Assembly (NCBI GenBank): GCA_019188255.1
Contig: JAETXT010000006.1
Location: forward strand, 868,001-932,000
Reading direction: 5' to 3'
From: Verticillium longisporum
Lineage: Eukaryota > Ascomycota > Sordariomycetes > Glomerellales > Plectosphaerellaceae
DNA: 64,000 nucleotides
Under the pieces are notes generated by a model, which was not told where the DNA came from, ran no database searches, and was given only the letters and a program-made list of their open reading frames with translations. Within the stretch, counting starts at the first letter, position 1; the number at the start of each line of letters is the position of its first letter. Position numbers and translations under genes: made by a program. Positions 59,801 through 64,000 of the stretch are shown piece after piece.

Positions 59801-62800
59801 ATTAATTAAATATATATTTTAGGCCTCTAGATATTATAATTATTAATATTAGAATAAACTTTACTTTTATAGAGTTTAGAATAGAAGTATACCTCCTAGA
59901 TATAACCTACTATTAGATCCCTATAGAGCCCTATTAATTAATTAATAAGGTTAAGAGCTATTATAAGCTAATATATAGAGTATATAAGACCTTAAAAGTA
60001 AGTCTCGTAATATAAGCTTAGAATCCCTACTTTAAGTAACTATAAAAATAATAAACGATACTATTAGATTTAATAGATTAATATTTATAGTATTTATATT
60101 TAGAGTAATATCTAGGATTACTATTAATTTAATATTTATTATAACCTAAATATAGTATATTAAAGTAATTAATAAAGTAATAGCGGAGCTTTAGCGAATA
60201 ATTACTAAGTAGAAGGTTAATAATGCTCTTAATACTTATAATAGACTAGATACTAAATAGTTATTATTAAGATCGTTAGAGCTAGGAAGTAAGATTCTTA
60301 TATTCTAAGAATAGGAGAAATAGACTAATCCTTATAAGGTTATATCGGTTTCTAATATAGTAGTTATAGTCGATATAGTTAAAAGCTTAATAGAGTTTAG
60401 AGGAATATATAATAAGCTATATAATAGATTACTAGATTAGGAGATTAAGGAGATAATAGTAGTTTAAACTCTAAAGACCCTAGAATTATTTAAGTACTTA
60501 GACCTAATTCTACTATAATAATATAGGAGACCTAGGAAGTTAATAAATACTACGAATCTATTATAAATAGCTTTTATAGATTATAAGAATAATATAATTA
60601 AGACTTTATAGATTAAATATTAATCTATTATTAAAAGGGGATAATAAGGTTACGACCTAGCTATTGAACTATATAATAAAAGTAGAATAACGACCCCTAG
60701 GAAGCTATTTAAATAGTCTAATTAAGAGGAGATCGATTTACTCCTAATAGCTAGAGTAATCGTATTAATTAAGAGATCTATATTCCTAAATACTAAGATC
60801 TTTAGATATTAGCTTATAAAAGAGGTAAAAGGCCTCCCTTAAACTATATATAAGAAATTAAGATTAATAGTTTAAGGATATAATAATTAGGACAAGATAA
60901 TACTATTAACGTAATCGTTTACGATTATATATTATAGCTAATAGCTAATCCTAGTAATTACCTTAATATTATAATAATATAGCTATAAATTAATACCCTA
61001 TAATATTAGTTAAGCCTATACCTAGAACGCTATAGATCTATTATATAACGTTCTCCTTTATATTCCTAAAGAGCTATAATATAGATATTTAGAAGGAATC
61101 GTCTTCTATATTATAAAGCTATTCTATAGTATTATAGAATTAGATCTCTATTAGTTTATAATCTATTAATACTATTATAGAGAGCGCTTAAATGCTATTC
61201 TAATAAGCTACGATCTATATTTACTTCTAATTAGAATTAGAGAGAGCTTTAGATTAATCGGAATATAGATCGACGATATTCTTAACTTTAGAGAGCCTAT
61301 ATTTATATAAAAGGAATAAATAGAGCTCGAAAGCGCTAGCTTCTAAGTAAAGCTTACTTCTATCCTTAATATAAGTTTTAAAGGTATCTTTAATAGCTAT
61401 ATTATTAAAGTTAGAATTAACGATCTTATAATATAATAGAAAGGTTAAAGTAATTATTTAGAGCTAGTACTATTAGGGATAATAAGCTTAGAGTAATAAT
61501 ATATTACTTAGAGAGCGTATAATACTTATATTACTTTAACCTATTAATTAAAGGTAGCCTTCGATTTCTCTATTATTGCTTAAGCTAAGAACCTTTAAGA
61601 AGAAGACTTTAAATAGCTTAATAAATATATATAATAGTAGATCGCTAATATAAATTATAATTTAAATTATATATACTTAGATCTCTTAATAGCCTAGCTT
61701 TATATATTTATTAATAGCTCCTTTATTAATAATAAAGACTTTAGTTTATAGATCGGATTTATTATCCTCCTTAATAATAAACGTTCTTATAATTAAGAGA
61801 ATGCCTTTATAATATATAATAATATCCTCTATTAATAATCTATTAAATATAAATAGATTATATATTTAGTTCTAATTAGCGAAATCTATAGGATAGTTAA
61901 TAGCTTTAATATAGCTTATATCCTTAAATACATATTCTAAGAGACCTATAAATACTTAGAATTACTATTCCTATAGATAATTATCTATATTAATAGCTAT
62001 TTACTCTATTAATACTTTATTTAATTAAATATAATAATAGAGAAATGCTTAATAATAGATCTTATAGTATTATAATAAAGCTATAAAGAATATAAAGTTA
62101 GCGAAACTCGTTAGATCGCTAGAATCAATAACCCTATAGATTTAATAATTAAAGGAGTACTAAACTAAGTACTAGAAGCACTAATAAGCTTTAAAAAAAT
62201 TATAATTAGGATTAAAGGATAAATTAAATATTAAGAAAAGAATAATTAAAGCGTAAAGGTAATTAATATTAATAGAAATATAGTAAAGCTTAAAAATAAG
62301 TATTCTAGAAGTAAAAATAATAACCCTATAATTAGTAAAATAATAAAGTAATTAATCTATAAAGCGGACTAAGCCTTAGAATCTAAAGAATCCGAGTTTA
62401 ATTATTTTAGCGAATCCTATTAGAGGTAGTTAAAGAGCTATAGAGCTATAGCCCGCTTAGCCGCTTTATAGTTAATATTATTAAGATTATTAAGGTCTTT
62501 ATTAAAGTCGTTACCCCCCTTTACTTCCTCCTCTTTAGCGATTATTAATATACTTTTTATAATAGTACACTATTTCTCTATATCCTATATCCTCTATTAG
62601 CTAATTATACGATTAGGTAATTAAGGAAATAATAGAGAAGAGAGCTTATTAGCTTATTATTCTTATCTTAAATAGTTAAAAACTTTATAATAGGCTTAAA
62701 TACCTTAATTAGATTTTAAATAATAATCGTTAAAGCTATAAATACTAGAAAATAGAGATCGCGGAAGTTTATATTAATTTATAAGAGTATTTAGAGGTAT

Positions 62801-63102
62801 ATTTATAATAATAGGAACCCTTAAGCTCTAAATCGAAGTATATACTATTAGTATTAATTTTAGTTTATTTACTAATAAAGTAAGACTTTAAATACCCTAA
62901 ATAGGGGACTTTATAAATATTACTATATATATATATTATATCCTAGATTAATAGCTCTTATAATTAGTACTAACTAGGTTCTTATACTTTGCTATTCTCT
63001 TAATAGGAGCGGTAATAAGTATAAGGGCTTTACGCTTAAGTAGTATTATCGAGGCTAGGGATAAGAGAAAGAGAAAGAGAGAAAGAGTAGTAAAAAGGGG
63101 GA
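56880..63102 (+). mobile_element. copia-X internal region, most complete copy
   Basis: This copy shows the Ty1/copia order gag, protease, integrase, reverse transcriptase, RNase H. The gag part is 56880-58560. Integrase starts near 59465 with LIEVELYYIYKRFDY (family LTEAELxxxHxRFGHP), continues with FCYHC-like CxxC, KPILYIIDI and an ITDAGTNF-like core at 59836-59880. The integrase C-terminal half (60150-60480) resembles the family's NALN-x-RNGP and SNIVVIVDI blocks. RNase H is at 61711-61770. All frames contain RIP stops, so the element is dead. The stretch 61830-63060 may contain an antisense ORF. The purine run 63060-63102 ends in AAAAAGGGGGA, the polypurine tract. Confidence 0.75.
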
Positions 63103-64000
63103 TTTATTAATCGTTGGAGCTCTAAAATAATAGATTAGGCTAGCTAATCTTAAAATAAAGAATCATTATAGGGAAGAGAAAAAGTAAAAGGTTTAGAGTT
63201 ATTATAATTTATTAACTAGATATATAGATTCTTAGAGTATAGTATTTACTAGACTAGCTTAATAGGATCTATTAACCCTATTTAGGCGGTTTAATCCTAT
63301 TATTCCTATTAAAAGGCTAATAAAAGGTAATTATAATTATTCTTCTACTCTTAATTATTAAACTAGCGATTTAGAGACTTTAGGAGCCTATATCTAGCTA
63401 TTATAAAAGCGCTATTTAATTAGCTATTTATTTCCTTTATTAAAGGGCTTAAAGGCCTATTCCTATTATTTAATTATAACTTAATTCGTTTCCTTAGAGA
63501 GCTATTTAGCGACTAGTTCGAATAATCTATAGCGCTAGGGATTAGGGATTTAGCGCTTATAGGAATAGTAGTATTAAGCTACGTTTTTCCTTATTCTATC
63601 TATTATTCTCCTAATATTACTTATTCATTTATTTATTTATTTATTTTATAGATTAGGATAGTAGATCTAATATACTAGAGATTAGAGGATTATAAGTATA
63701 TTAGAATAGCTATTAACCTAGGTAATAGAGCCCGATATTAGTCCCTTAAGTAATCCTATCTATATAGAAAAGATAGCTAGTATTAAATTAATATTAAAGG
63801 ATTACTTAGGTCGGTGATTACTATATAGGATTTACCGATATAGTAATTACTAGGGCTAGGATTTATAGCTCTTAGGAGTATATGATTTATAGCTTACGTA
63901 ATCGGTGAACTAGATAGGTATATCTAATTTACGTAGGTAGTAGTAATTTAAAGAGATAATATTAATAATTATTATAAGTCTTATATTACTAACCCTATCT
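63103..64000 (+). mobile_element. copia-X 3' LTR, cut by the window end
   Basis: Starts directly after the polypurine tract and runs in register with the other LTRs to the window end. By comparison the final 50-100 bases lie outside the window. Confidence 0.75.

Overview
This window is from a filamentous ascomycete (Pezizomycotina) nuclear genome. Three things point there: short GT-AG introns of 46-60 bases in the genes, protein families I know only from filamentous fungi, and about 51 kb of DNA with the signature of repeat-induced point mutation (RIP). In the RIP tracts CpA and TpG are almost absent, TpA is in large excess, CpG survives better, and coding frames are full of TAA/TAG where Gln or Trp codons are expected. 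Layout: 1-~470 is RIP-mutated. About 470-8960 is an ordinary-composition gene island. About 8960-24775 is a first RIP block with no element I can name. 24778-26637 and 29763-31621 are two almost identical, un-mutated pogo/Fot1-type DNA transposons pointing away from each other. 26640-29760 is RIP DNA between them. 31624-64000 is a second, more AT-rich RIP block in which nested LTR retrotransposons and an old pogo copy can still be read. || Gene island. A fungal gene of PD-(D/E)XK-nuclease-like appearance on the minus strand (1720-3098) carries a 1-base frameshift. A divergent kinase-like gene on the plus strand (3684-4627) has a canonical 5' splice site but GG in place of AG at the 3' site. 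A 23-base minisatellite lies between them. A C2H2 zinc-finger gene with three exons (5897-7077) and a two-exon gene of unknown function (7114-7764, minus) are convergent, 36 bases apart. A 33-codon ORF with two CxxC motifs lies at 8106-8207. || Transposon story. In the second RIP block I can read a Ty1/copia family ('copia-X', LTR about 0.87-1.0 kb, integrase and RNase H recognisable, complete or partial copies at about 37.5-41.2, 42.9-44.7, 45.7-51.2 and 56.6-64.0 kb). I can also read a Ty3/gypsy element ('gypsy-F', two 300-base LTRs, gag, RNase H, integrase) that inserted into one copia-X copy with a TATAT target duplication. That gypsy element is now split into two parts lying in opposite orientations, with copia-X LTRs at both break points, so an inversion (or an assembly join) is implied. 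A RIP-mutated pogo copy sits inside copia-X at 44697. Fresh pogo copies inserted later into already mutated DNA and escaped RIP, so the same transposon family was active both before and after RIP acted here. || I did not find a credible undescribed defence, metabolic or conflict system. The observations most worth checking are the un-RIPed inverted pogo pair with a shared C-run frameshift, the broken splice site and frameshift in neighbouring genes, the 33-aa double-CxxC ORF, a possible antisense ORF conserved in three copia-X copies, and the inversion scar.
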